Positions 1 to 7,824 of a stretch of DNA of 52,500 nucleotides are shown here, one piece after another. This stretch comes from Pseudoflavonifractor intestinihominis (GTDB lineage Bacteria > Bacillota > Clostridia > Oscillospirales > Oscillospiraceae), in the NCBI RefSeq assembly GCF_040096055.1, contig NZ_JBBMFK010000028.1:1-52500 (forward strand), given 5' to 3'. The position numbers were made by a program, and so were the translations under genes. Below the pieces are notes generated by a model, which did not search any database, had not been told where the DNA came from, and saw only the letters and a program-made list of their open reading frames with translations. Numbering within the stretch: position 1 is the first letter of the stretch; every line of letters begins with the position of its first letter.

Positions 1-78
1 ACGGGCAATCTTGGGCGCATCCACTTCCAGCAGCGTCACGCTGGGATTCAGCACTTCCTTGCGTACAATCTTTGCCAA
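1..78 (-). CDS. NfnA-like FAD/NAD-binding subunit, N-terminal 26 residues only
   Basis: Partial gene that runs off the left edge. Reading from a TTG at 78, the frame gives LAKIVRKEVLNPSVTLLEVD followed by APKIAR. This resembles the N-terminus of the FAD/NAD-binding subunit of NADH-dependent ferredoxin:NADP+ oxidoreductase (NfnA) and of related sulfide or dihydroorotate dehydrogenase electron-transfer subunits. A GAGGGA ribosome binding site lies 6 nt upstream of the TTG, and no ATG is available in that position. It lies 110 nt downstream of hmd on the same strand, so it may end the nicotinate operon. If it is NfnA, it would interconvert the NADPH from nicotinate dehydrogenase with the ferredoxin and NADH used by Hnr and Hgd. 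The call rests on only 26 residues. Confidence 0.5.
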   Translation of the reverse strand, partial: MAKIVRKEVLNPSVTLLEVDAPKIAR

Positions 79-138
79 AATAGTTCCCTCATTTCACTTT
101 CTCAGATTATGTACCGCGCCCCGGGCGCGGGTATGGAT

Positions 139-176
139 ATCCCGCGGGAGAGGGTTTTGCCCCCTCCCGCGGGGAT
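139..176 (-). other. Intercistronic GC-rich hairpin
   Basis: The arms ATCCCGCGGGAG and CTCCCGCGGGGAT pair with one bulged base between hmd and the NfnA-like gene. No U-tract follows on the minus strand, so it does not look like an ordinary intrinsic terminator. It is one of a series of such hairpins in this locus. Confidence 0.6.
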
Positions 177-188
177 AGCCGCCGTATT

Positions 189-1598
189 TCAGGGCTGGAC
201 CAGCACGATGCCCAGCCGCTTGGCCGCAGCCTCGGCCTCGGCCAGGGAGGGGCTGGCGTCCCGCAGGACCAGACGGCCGCCGCCACGGTTGAGGGTATCC
301 ACCATGCAGGTCATCTCGTCGGTGGTGATGGTGATGCGCTGGATGGCGTGCTCGGTGCCCTCCACGATCTCCACCTCGATGCCGTCGTCCTTGGTCATCT
401 GGACGGACTTGTTGTACATCTGGTAGTCGGCGGTGGAGGCGCCGTACACAGCGCCCATCAGCACGCCGGGGATATTGATGGAGCGGCGGGCGAACAGCTC
501 GGGATAGAGCTCCACACGGACCTTCTTGATCTTGCCCTTGGCCAGCTCATGGCAGATGCGGGCGGCGTTGGTGGGGCTGCCCACGGCCTGGCTGCTGCCG
601 CCGACCACGGCGTCGCCCAGGGTGTGGAGGATGTCGGCCGCGCCGGTGGCCAGAGCCTTGGCCTTCTTGGCGGCCTTGTCCATGGTCTCGGCCATCTTCT
701 TGGCCTCGGCGTCCTTGACCTCCTGGCGGACCAGGGACTCGACGGCGGGCTTACGCTTGAAGAAGGGCTCCATGTACTCCACCACGGTGGGCACGATGTA
801 GTGGCCGGACTCCACGTGGACCTCGGCGGCCATGGCCAGCATGACGTCGAAGGGCACGTTGACGGTCATATCCACCTTCATGCACAGCTTGCCGGCATAC
901 ATACCCATCAGGATAGCGCCGCCCACGTGGGTGGTGCACAGGGCGGGCACCAGCACACGGGGGGTGCAGGGCACGGCGATGGTGGGAGACAGGGCCAGGA
1001 CCATGGCCTTCTCCATCTGCTCGGGGGTGCCGCCGCCCAGAGCGACGGTGGCGGCGGCGATGCAGGCGGAGCCGGCGCCGAAGCCCTCCATGTTGCAGCC
1101 GGTGGTGACCTTGCCCACACGGAACAGGCTGCCGATCTTCAGGATCAGGGCGGCGATCTCGGCGATGGTCTTCTCGTCGTAGCCGTGGACCATCATGGTC
1201 TTGATGAAGCCGGAGTAGGGGCAGGAGTCGCCGGTACCGGCGCAGGGACGCAGGCCGATGCAGTGGTTGCCCACCTGGGCGCCCAGGGTGTAGAGCAGGG
1301 CGTCGTCCAGGAAGGAGTCCTCAAAGCACTTGGGGCCGGGCTGGGCGGCCAGCTGAGAGGCCACGGTGCCCAGCAGAATGCTCTCGCCGTCCTTCACGCC
1401 GATCTCCACGGCCTTCAGGTTGTGGGCGTACTCGTTCATGATCCCAGTGAGGATCTCTTCCCGGCTCAGGCCGGTGCGCAGCTCAGTCTCCAGCAGGACC
1501 ACGTCCACTACCCGGGCGTCGTACTCCTTGGCGACGGAAATCATCTCGCTGACGGTCAGGGGCATCTTCTCCTGAATGGCAGCTCTAATATCAGACAT
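189..1598 (-). CDS. hmd: 2-(hydroxymethyl)glutarate dehydratase, serine-dehydratase-like Fe-S enzyme
   Basis: 469 residues. It probably removes water from (S)-2-(hydroxymethyl)glutarate to give 2-methyleneglutarate, the fifth step of nicotinate fermentation. Residues 1-290 match the [4Fe-4S] L-serine dehydratase alpha domain, with a cysteine-rich core: RPCAGTGDSC (about 117-126), TTGCNMEGFGAGSAC (about 165-179), and further cysteines near 211 and 221. Residues 330-370 contain GGSSQAVGSPTNAAR and a following VELYPELFA, which resemble the SSSHT-type motif of the serine dehydratase beta domain. The order is therefore alpha then beta, the reverse of single-chain SdaA. The ATG at 1598 has an AAAGGAGAG ribosome binding site. 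It lies downstream of dml in the same operon. A generic L-serine dehydratase is the alternative, but all the other pathway genes are adjacent. Confidence 0.85.
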   Translation of the reverse strand: MSDIRAAIQEKMPLTVSEMISVAKEYDARVVDVVLLETELRTGLSREEILTGIMNEYAHNLKAVEIGVKDGESILLGTVASQLAAQPGPKCFEDSFLDDALLYTLGAQVGNHCIGLRPCAGTGDSCPYSGFIKTMMVHGYDEKTIAEIAALILKIGSLFRVGKVTTGCNMEGFGAGSACIAAATVALGGGTPEQMEKAMVLALSPTIAVPCTPRVLVPALCTTHVGGAILMGMYAGKLCMKVDMTVNVPFDVMLAMAAEVHVESGHYIVPTVVEYMEPFFKRKPAVESLVRQEVKDAEAKKMAETMDKAAKKAKALATGAADILHTLGDAVVGGSSQAVGSPTNAARICHELAKGKIKKVRVELYPELFARRSINIPGVLMGAVYGASTADYQMYNKSVQMTKDDGIEVEIVEGTEHAIQRITITTDEMTCMVDTLNRGGGRLVLRDASPSLAEAEAAAKRLGIVLVQP

Positions 1599-1653
1599 AG
1601 GCGTACTCTCCTTTTATCTCCCCGCAGGGCCGTTGCTGTTTAAATGAAAAAGA

Positions 1654-1714
1654 TGCGGCGGCCCGGCGCGCCGGGCTGGGGAAACGATCCGCCGGGCGCA
1701 CCGGAACCGCCGCA
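1654..1714 (-). other. Branched GC-rich hairpin between dml and hmd
   Basis: Outer arms TGCGGCGG (1654) and CCGCCGCA (ending 1714) enclose the perfect palindrome GCCCGGCGCGCCGGGC (1661-1676). There is no U-tract on the minus strand. It belongs to the intercistronic hairpin series of this locus. Confidence 0.6.
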
Positions 1715-1747
1715 TTCTTAGGGGGACTGCTTCGGTTGCCGGTTAGA

Positions 1748-2626
1748 TTATTTCACAACGCGGCCGGTGGCGTAGTTGGCCTCGATGGCGCGGATCTCGG
1801 GCAGGCCCACGATCTCGTTGAACTGAGCGAAGGGGATCATGGTGTCCATGAGCTTCTCGGTGGTGTCGTCCCGGCGCATGCCCTCCCACAGGTCCACCAT
1901 GGCCTTGGTGGTGACATAGACGGAGGCGGTGGGATAGATGATCAGGTTGTAGCCGAACTCAGACAGCTTGGCGTTGGTGAACATGGGAGTGCGGCCGCCC
2001 TCCACCATGTTGGCCAGGGTGAGCACGCCGGGCAGCTCGGTGTTGATGCGGCGCATCTCCTCCTCGGACTCGGGGGACTCCACGAACAGAATGTCGGCGC
2101 CGGCCTCCTTGTAGGCGTGGGCGCGCTCCAGGGCCTCCTCGATGCCGAAGACGGTGCGGGCGTCGGTACGGGCCATGATCATCATGTCGCCCTGACGGGT
2201 ATCCACAGCGGCCTTGATCTTGCCCACCATCTCATCCTTGGAGATGACCTCACGGCCCACCATGTGGCCGCACTTCTTGGGCATGACCTGATCCTCCAGC
2301 TGGATGACAGCCACGCCGGCCTTCTCGTACTCGCGGACGGTGCGCATCACGTTGACGGCGTTGCCGAAGCCGGTGTCGGCGTCGGCGATGACGGGCACAC
2401 CGGCGGCCTCCACCATGTTGCCGGCGCGCATGACCATCTCGCTCATGGTCATCAGGCCCACGTCGGGCTTGCCCAGGTGGCTGGCGGACTGGCCGTAGCC
2501 GGTCATGTACACGGCGTCAAAGCCCAGCTTGCCGATAATCTTGCCGGTGAGCATGTCGTGGGCGCCGGGGGCGACGATGGTCTTCTTGGTGGCAAACAGC
2601 TCGCGGATTTTAGTAGCTCCGTTCAT
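1748..2626 (-). CDS. dml: 2,3-dimethylmalate lyase
   Basis: 292 residues of the isocitrate lyase/PEP mutase superfamily. It catalyses the last step of the pathway, cleavage of (2R,3S)-2,3-dimethylmalate to propionate and pyruvate. Visible family features are the N-terminal VAPGAHDMLTGKI segment, the Mg-binding DADTGFGN (about 82-89), the catalytic loop motif PKKCGHM, and later ARTDAR. The ATG at 2626 follows a TTGGAGTG ribosome binding site. It lies 30 nt downstream of the GlmL-like gene and upstream of hmd. 2-Methylisocitrate lyase (PrpB) is a close relative, but no other methylcitrate cycle gene is present and the pathway context favours Dml. Confidence 0.9.
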   Translation of the reverse strand: MNGATKIRELFATKKTIVAPGAHDMLTGKIIGKLGFDAVYMTGYGQSASHLGKPDVGLMTMSEMVMRAGNMVEAAGVPVIADADTGFGNAVNVMRTVREYEKAGVAVIQLEDQVMPKKCGHMVGREVISKDEMVGKIKAAVDTRQGDMMIMARTDARTVFGIEEALERAHAYKEAGADILFVESPESEEEMRRINTELPGVLTLANMVEGGRTPMFTNAKLSEFGYNLIIYPTASVYVTTKAMVDLWEGMRRDDTTEKLMDTMIPFAQFNEIVGLPEIRAIEANYATGRVVK

Positions 2627-2656
2627 GTTAATTCACTCCAAATCTAAAGATTGGCT

Positions 2657-4084
2657 TTAAGCCTGATCGACATATTCCTTGAGGAAATTCAGGGCGGCGT
2701 CGGGGTAGTGCTTGCCCAGCACGCCCATGGCGTAGAGCAGGTAGCTCCGGTCCAGAATGATCTTGGGGGGATTGAGGGGCAGCAGAGAGATGCCCGGATT
2801 TTCAAAGCAGCGCTCCACCAGGCCCACGGCCTTCTCCTTGTCCGAGTGGACGAAGATACCGCCCACGCAGAGCACCTTCTCCACGTTCCGCAGGTCGCGG
2901 CCCATGGCGGCGCCCGCCATGATGCCCATCACCGGGTCAGCAGCCTCGGCGTAGTGGCCGGCGTGCCGCCGCAGGGCGGTGGAGATGGCGCAGGTGGCCA
3001 TGGCCCGCTCCAGGGACTGCTCCTTCTCCCCCTGAGGGATGTACTCGGGGTGGGCCTCCAGCTTGGAGGCAAAGGCCAGCACCTCGTCGGGCGTGACCTC
3101 ACAGTCCAGGTCCATGGCTCGGATGATGGCGTTGGGGCCCACCGCCTCGGGGATGCCCGTGGCGCTGACACGCAGGCCCAGGTTGCCCTCCACGGTGCGG
3201 TAGGAGAACTGCTTCTCGTTGTTGATGACCAGGCCCCGCTCCTCAATGGCCAGCTTCTCCAGCTCGGGGAGGGCGGAGTGGATGTCGGTGGTGGCGCCGC
3301 CCAGATCGATGAGGATCAGGGAGCCGATGCCGTCCTGGTCGTAGGTGCCCCGGGCCAGCAGCTCGCTGGCCAGCAGCACCGCGCCCGGCGTGGGCACCAC
3401 AGTGGTGTCGGCCAGGCTGTCCCGGAACTCCAGCAGGCCCTTGGCCCGGGTGATCTGCTTGATGAACTCCTCGTGAATGGCCTCGCGGGCCGGCTTCACG
3501 TTGAGGTCGTGGATGGTGGGCATGATGTTGGGCACCCGGACGTACCGGATCCCGTTGCGGTCGAACATCTCCGCCACAGGCATCTGGGCGTACTTGTTGC
3601 ACGCCACAATGACGGTGGCCTTGCTGTGGAGGGAGCAGATCATCTCTGCATTCTCCATGGCGCAGCTCTCGTCGCCGCCGTCGGTGCCGCCGGAGAGCAG
3701 GATGATATCCGGGTTGATCTCCATGAGGACTTCCTTCCGGTAGTCCAGAGGCTCCTCGGAGGAGACCACCTGCATCACGCGGGCGCCGGCGGTCATAGCC
3801 ACTTCCTTGGCGGCCTTAGCGGTGACCCGGGGCATATAGCCCAGAGCTACCATCCGCAGTCCGCCGGCGGCGGAGCAGGAGCTGTACCGCTTGCACAGCT
3901 CGTCGAACTCCACCCCCTGGGCCCGGATGGCCTCCTCGGCCTTGCCTGCACCCTCCATGATGTCGTGGAGGGTGGTGGGCGACTGGCCCCGGCCCAGGAA
4001 GGTGAACTTTCCCCGTTCCAGCCGGAAGGCGGCCGCCTTGGTGTAGGTGCTGCCTACATCAAATACGATAATATTTGCAAGCAT
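2657..4084 (-). CDS. GlmL/MutL-family protein, probable partner of 2-methyleneglutarate mutase
   Basis: 475 residues of the ASKHA-fold GlmL (MutL) family, which accompanies B12-dependent glutamate mutase and related carbon-skeleton mutases and is thought to repair or reactivate them. The N-terminal phosphate-binding motif FDVGSTYTK lies at residues 7-15, and a second motif, LIDLGGATTDIHS, near residue 225. I start at the ATG at 4084, after an AAAGGAT ribosome binding site. An upstream in-frame ATG at 4126 would add 14 residues that read through the hairpin at 4105-4139. There are no glmS/glmE genes nearby. With mgm two genes upstream, its client is most likely Mgm. This family is unrelated to the DNA mismatch repair MutL. 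Confidence 0.85.
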   Translation of the reverse strand: MLANIIVFDVGSTYTKAAAFRLERGKFTFLGRGQSPTTLHDIMEGAGKAEEAIRAQGVEFDELCKRYSSCSAAGGLRMVALGYMPRVTAKAAKEVAMTAGARVMQVVSSEEPLDYRKEVLMEINPDIILLSGGTDGGDESCAMENAEMICSLHSKATVIVACNKYAQMPVAEMFDRNGIRYVRVPNIMPTIHDLNVKPAREAIHEEFIKQITRAKGLLEFRDSLADTTVVPTPGAVLLASELLARGTYDQDGIGSLILIDLGGATTDIHSALPELEKLAIEERGLVINNEKQFSYRTVEGNLGLRVSATGIPEAVGPNAIIRAMDLDCEVTPDEVLAFASKLEAHPEYIPQGEKEQSLERAMATCAISTALRRHAGHYAEAADPVMGIMAGAAMGRDLRNVEKVLCVGGIFVHSDKEKAVGLVERCFENPGISLLPLNPPKIILDRSYLLYAMGVLGKHYPDAALNFLKEYVDQA

Positions 4085-4104
4085 ATTCTGGTATCCTTTT
4101 TGGT

Positions 4105-4139
4105 CCTCGCCCGGCGCCGACGGCACCGGGCGGGCGAGG
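4105..4139 (-). other. Intercistronic GC-rich hairpin
   Basis: CCTCGCCCG (4105-4113) pairs with CGGGCGAGG (4131-4139), between the mii stop and the ribosome binding site of the GlmL-like gene. No U-tract follows on the minus strand. Confidence 0.6.
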
Positions 4140-4144
4140 GAGAA

Positions 4145-5290
4145 TCAGTACTGATACTTGGCCTTTTCCAGCAGGGCATAGCCCTCCATGAGGCGGCGGG
4201 CGGTGCGGACGATGGCGGCCTTCTTGACGTTGTTGTTCTCATCCACCTCGGAGTAGCAGGGGATCATGCCGGCGGGGTGGCCGATGCGCACCAGCTCGGG
4301 GGGATTGTCGTTGTGCAGGACCTGGTTGACCAGGGTGCCCTTGATCTTGGCGGCCACGCCGGTGCAGACGGTGGCGGTGCCGGCATAGGTCTTGTGCAGC
4401 ACCTGCATGAACATCAAGCGGGAGACCAGATCCACATCTTCCTTCTTGATGGTCTTGTTCTCAGGGGGATAGTAGTAATCCTGGGCCTCGGTGATAAAGG
4501 CGACCATGGGGAAGGCAGGGGAGTTCTTGGTGGCGTCCTCCAGGTCCTTGGCCATGCCGCACTTGACGCAGGCGATGCCGCGGATCTCCTCCAGGTACTT
4601 CAGCAGCTCGGGATTGCCGTCGATCTCCTGCTGATCCTCGGTGCCCTTCATGCCCACGCTCTCGGCACGCACAAAGATCACGGGGTTGGCGCAGTCCACG
4701 ATAGAGGCCTCGATGGGGCCGCGGCTGGTCTCGATGACGTCCACGGGGTTGCCGGTGGGCAGCAGCTTGCCGGTGGCAGCGCCGGCGGTACCGGACATAT
4801 CCATCTGAATGGGGGCGGCGGTGCCGGGCACGCCGGCGATCTCCGCGTCGCCGGTGACCTTGGCCTTGCCGTTCTCCACCATGACGTAGGACTTCATCAG
4901 CTTCTGGGTGTTGGTCTGCCAGATGGTGACCTCGTTGAGGCCCTCATGGCAGCTGACGATGGACTCGTCGATGGCGAAGGGGGCAACACCGGAGGAGATG
5001 TTGCCGCAGTTGCCGTTCCAGTCCACCTTGGCGTCGGTGATGGACACCTGGGCAAAGGTGTAGTCCACATCGGCGCCGGGCACGGAGCCGGGGCCGACGA
5101 TGGCCAGCTTGCTGGTCAGGGGATCAGCGCCGGCCAGACCGTCGATCTGGCGCTTGTCGGGAGAACCGAAGATGCCGAGGATGATCTTGTCACGCTCGGG
5201 ACCGGGCGCGGGCAGATCGTTCTGCTTTAGGAAAATGCCCTTGCTGGTACCGGCGCGCATAATCACGCAAGGGATTCTGAACTGATCCAT
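4145..5290 (-). CDS. mii: 3-methylitaconate isomerase
   Basis: 381 residues of the PrpF/diaminopimelate-epimerase-like fold. It isomerises (R)-3-methylitaconate to 2,3-dimethylmaleate, step seven of the pathway. The N-terminus IPCVIMRAGTSKGIFL is typical of the PrpF group. A catalytic cysteine is expected in the WNGNCGNISSGVAPF motif near residue 90. Length matches the known E. barkeri enzyme (about 380). The ATG at 5290 follows a strong AGGAGG. It lies 78 nt downstream of mgm, which makes its substrate. PrpF aconitate isomerase is the main alternative, and it is disfavoured by the neighbourhood. Confidence 0.92.
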   Translation of the reverse strand: MDQFRIPCVIMRAGTSKGIFLKQNDLPAPGPERDKIILGIFGSPDKRQIDGLAGADPLTSKLAIVGPGSVPGADVDYTFAQVSITDAKVDWNGNCGNISSGVAPFAIDESIVSCHEGLNEVTIWQTNTQKLMKSYVMVENGKAKVTGDAEIAGVPGTAAPIQMDMSGTAGAATGKLLPTGNPVDVIETSRGPIEASIVDCANPVIFVRAESVGMKGTEDQQEIDGNPELLKYLEEIRGIACVKCGMAKDLEDATKNSPAFPMVAFITEAQDYYYPPENKTIKKEDVDLVSRLMFMQVLHKTYAGTATVCTGVAAKIKGTLVNQVLHNDNPPELVRIGHPAGMIPCYSEVDENNNVKKAAIVRTARRLMEGYALLEKAKYQY

Positions 5291-5329
5291 GATGATTACC
5301 TCCTATACGGCTTTTTCGCTGTACTGCCG

Positions 5330-5357
5330 CTCCCGGCGGGAACGCGCCCGCCGGGAG
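5330..5357 (-). other. Intercistronic GC-rich hairpin
   Basis: A perfect 11-bp stem, CTCCCGGCGGG (5330-5340) with CCCGCCGGGAG (5347-5357), around a 6-nt loop between mgm and mii. No U-tract follows it. Confidence 0.7.
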
Positions 5358-5368
5358 GAGTGGAAAAT

Positions 5369-7228
5369 TTACTTCTTCTTTTCTTCGATGAGCTTGGTGA
5401 TGGTCTCCAGGCACTGCTCGGGAGTGGAGTCGGGGCCGAAGAAGGCGTCCACGCCCATAAAGCCCACGCCTTCCTTCTTGATCTTATCCTCGTAGTACTG
5501 GTGCTCCTCTTCCTTCTCAGCGATACGGCCGCCGGCCCAGACAACCACCTTGTCCCGGATGCCCAGCTCCTTCAGGCGGGCCTCCACACGGGGGAACAGG
5601 GTGACGCCCAGACCCAGCAGGTTGCTCACGCCCACGGCGTCGGCCTTGACCTCAGCGGCCACCTCGGCCACGGTCTCGGGCAGGTTCATGCCGCGGAGGT
5701 AGATGACCTCGAAGCCGGCGTCCTGGAAGGTCTCACGGATGGTGTTGATGCCGTTGACGTGGGCGTCGGCGCCCACGGTGGCCAGAACGATCTTCTCCTT
5801 CCGCGTGGGGGGCTTATCCACGTGGACGGTGACATGCTCCTTGGTGATGGGGCAGCGGGTGGGATCCACGCCCAGGGGGGTGTAGCCCTCCACATAGCGG
5901 GTGATGCCGTCGGGATCGCGGTTGGTCTTGACGAACCGCTTCAGATCCCAGCCGCCGGCGCGAGGCGTATCCATCTTGCCGCTCTTGCCGCCGTCCACGA
6001 TGAGGTCGATGAGCTCCTCGTCGGTCCACTGACGCCAGAAGTCCTCGGTCAGGCAGCCGGGCTTCAGGCTGCGGCTGGGCAGGTGGAGCACGGCCTCCAG
6101 CACGGCAAAGGCCTCGTCCATCATCATGTTCTCGTACTCGTCGATCTTGGGGGACTCGATGCCCGGGTTGTAGGTGCGGCGGAACACGTCCTCGCTGGCC
6201 CAGATGGCCTGGCCCATGGAGTCGCCGGTGGGGATGCCCACGCTCTCGGCGGCCTTGGGACGGTAGAAGTTGGCGCCGCCTAGCTTGGCGGAGATGGCCA
6301 TACGGGCGAAGTGGGCCTGCTCGGCCACCAGGTTTCCGGGCGGGTTCTGGAAGGTCTCGGGCACCACGATCAGGCTCTTGGAGAGCATGTTGTGGCGGAA
6401 GGCCCGCATGATGGCCAGGTCGCGGTACAGGTTGTTGCCGCCCACGTTCATCTGGATGCCGCTCAGCTCCCAGGGCAGGCCGCCGTGGACCGCCAGGCCC
6501 TCGGCCAGCAGGCACATGGCGATGCCCATGCCGTCGGTGCCGCCGATGTTGTTGATGTGCTTGTGGGTGTCCAGCTGGGCAAAGATCTTGTTCTCGCCGC
6601 AGATCTGGATGGCCTTGTAGCCGTTGACCACCTTGGTGCGGAAGTCGTGGATGCCGCGGCCGCCGAAGTGGACGTGGATGACAGGGCCGATATCCGTGCC
6701 GTCAAAGCCGGCGATCAGGGCGTTGAGGATGTTGATGTGGGCGGTATCGCCGGTGGCGTTGATACGCACGGGGTGCTTGGAGCCGCCGCCCATCTGGATG
6801 AACTCACGCTCGCCCTTGGGGGTGATGCCGCCCTTGCCGCGGGACTGCTCGATGAGCTCGCGGCCCTTCAGGGGATCAATGTGGCGGGTGGCCTCGGAGT
6901 GAACGAAGTGGAAGACGGTGTCGTCGTACATCTCGGCGTACTTGTACATCTCGCAGGACTCTTTCCAGGTCTCCTCAGCGGTGTTGCGGCCCAGGATGGG
7001 GTTCAGGCAGGGCACGCCGGTCTCCAGCGCCTTCTGGCCCAGCTCATAGATGCGGTAGCCGCTGCGGACAACGCCGGCCACCTCGCGGGGATAGGGGGCG
7101 GGCAGGCCCACTACCTCGCCGTTCTCGTCCAGGTCGGGCATCTCCACGTCGAAGCAGTCGGCATAGGCGCGGATGGTCTCGATGTCTTCCTTGATGATCT
7201 TTTTTGTTCTCTCCTGCGGGTCTTTCAT
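5369..7228 (-). CDS. mgm: 2-methyleneglutarate mutase, adenosylcobalamin-dependent
   Basis: 619 residues. It rearranges the carbon skeleton of 2-methyleneglutarate to (R)-3-methylitaconate using adenosylcobalamin. A TIM-barrel substrate domain occupies roughly the first 450 residues. The C-terminal B12-binding domain carries the DxHxxG motif as DAHVNG (D488, H490, G493), followed by VGVSNLLGLG and VVVWAGGRI. Two in-frame ATGs (7234 and 7228) follow AAGGTG. The second has the better 8-nt spacing and is chosen. Upstream in-frame codons lie across the hairpin at 7285-7317 and are unlikely to be translated. Length is close to the E. barkeri enzyme. Glutamate mutase is excluded because this is one long chain and glmS/glmE are absent. 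Confidence 0.95.
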   Translation of the reverse strand: MKDPQERTKKIIKEDIETIRAYADCFDVEMPDLDENGEVVGLPAPYPREVAGVVRSGYRIYELGQKALETGVPCLNPILGRNTAEETWKESCEMYKYAEMYDDTVFHFVHSEATRHIDPLKGRELIEQSRGKGGITPKGEREFIQMGGGSKHPVRINATGDTAHINILNALIAGFDGTDIGPVIHVHFGGRGIHDFRTKVVNGYKAIQICGENKIFAQLDTHKHINNIGGTDGMGIAMCLLAEGLAVHGGLPWELSGIQMNVGGNNLYRDLAIMRAFRHNMLSKSLIVVPETFQNPPGNLVAEQAHFARMAISAKLGGANFYRPKAAESVGIPTGDSMGQAIWASEDVFRRTYNPGIESPKIDEYENMMMDEAFAVLEAVLHLPSRSLKPGCLTEDFWRQWTDEELIDLIVDGGKSGKMDTPRAGGWDLKRFVKTNRDPDGITRYVEGYTPLGVDPTRCPITKEHVTVHVDKPPTRKEKIVLATVGADAHVNGINTIRETFQDAGFEVIYLRGMNLPETVAEVAAEVKADAVGVSNLLGLGVTLFPRVEARLKELGIRDKVVVWAGGRIAEKEEEHQYYEDKIKKEGVGFMGVDAFFGPDSTPEQCLETITKLIEEKKK

Positions 7229-7284
7229 TATCATATCACCTTGTTTCCCGATTTTCGATTCTCTTGTAATCTGAACTCTATGGC

Positions 7285-7317
7285 ACCGGCCCTGCCCCAC
7301 CTGTGGGCAGGGCCGGT
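7285..7317 (-). other. Intercistronic GC-rich hairpin
   Basis: A perfect 13-bp stem, ACCGGCCCTGCCC (7285-7297) with GGGCAGGGCCGGT (7305-7317), and a 7-nt loop between dmdB and mgm. No U-tract on the minus strand. Confidence 0.7.
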
Positions 7318-7328
7318 CGGGTATGATA

Positions 7329-7823
7329 TTACCCCTCGATTCCCAGCTCGGCCCGGACACGGGGGATCAGGCCGCCGTACTCCAGGGTCTTGCGCACGTT
7401 CTCAGACAGGGGGTTGAACTGCTTGACCTCACCATTGACGGTGACGGTACCCTTCTCCAGGTCGGCCTCGATGACGTCGCCGGTCTTCAGGCAGTCCGCC
7501 ACATCAGCCACCCACACGGGCATGCCGATGTTGATGGAGTTGCGTCGGAAGATACGGGCAAAACCCTTGGCGATGACCAGGGCCACGCCCACCTGCTTGA
7601 GGGCGATGGGGGCCTGCTCTCGGGAGGAACCACAGCCGAAGTTGCGGCCGGCCACGATAATGTCCCCAGGCTGGAACACGGACTTGAAATCCAGGCCGGC
7701 CAGACCGGCCATGGCGAACTTGCCCAGCTGGTCCATGGGCTCAGCCATGGCGTATCCGGGGAGAATCTGATCGGTGTCCACATCGTCGCCCAGGACGATG
7801 ACTCTGCCCTTGATGGTATTCAT
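7329..7823 (-). CDS. dmdB: 2,3-dimethylmalate dehydratase (dimethylmaleate hydratase), small subunit
   Basis: 164 residues, LeuD-like swivelling domain of the aconitase superfamily. With DmdA it hydrates 2,3-dimethylmaleate to (2R,3S)-2,3-dimethylmalate. The family motif GRNFGCGSSREQAPIAL is at about residues 56-72. The start overlaps the end of dmdA by context: its ATG (7823) comes one base after the dmdA stop, and the ribosome binding site GGTGGAGGA lies inside dmdA, so the two are translationally coupled. 3-Isopropylmalate dehydratase small subunit is the sequence-level alternative, but there are no leu genes here. Confidence 0.9.
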   Translation of the reverse strand: MNTIKGRVIVLGDDVDTDQILPGYAMAEPMDQLGKFAMAGLAGLDFKSVFQPGDIIVAGRNFGCGSSREQAPIALKQVGVALVIAKGFARIFRRNSINIGMPVWVADVADCLKTGDVIEADLEKGTVTVNGEVKQFNPLSENVRKTLEYGGLIPRVRAELGIEG

Positions 7824-7824
7824 G

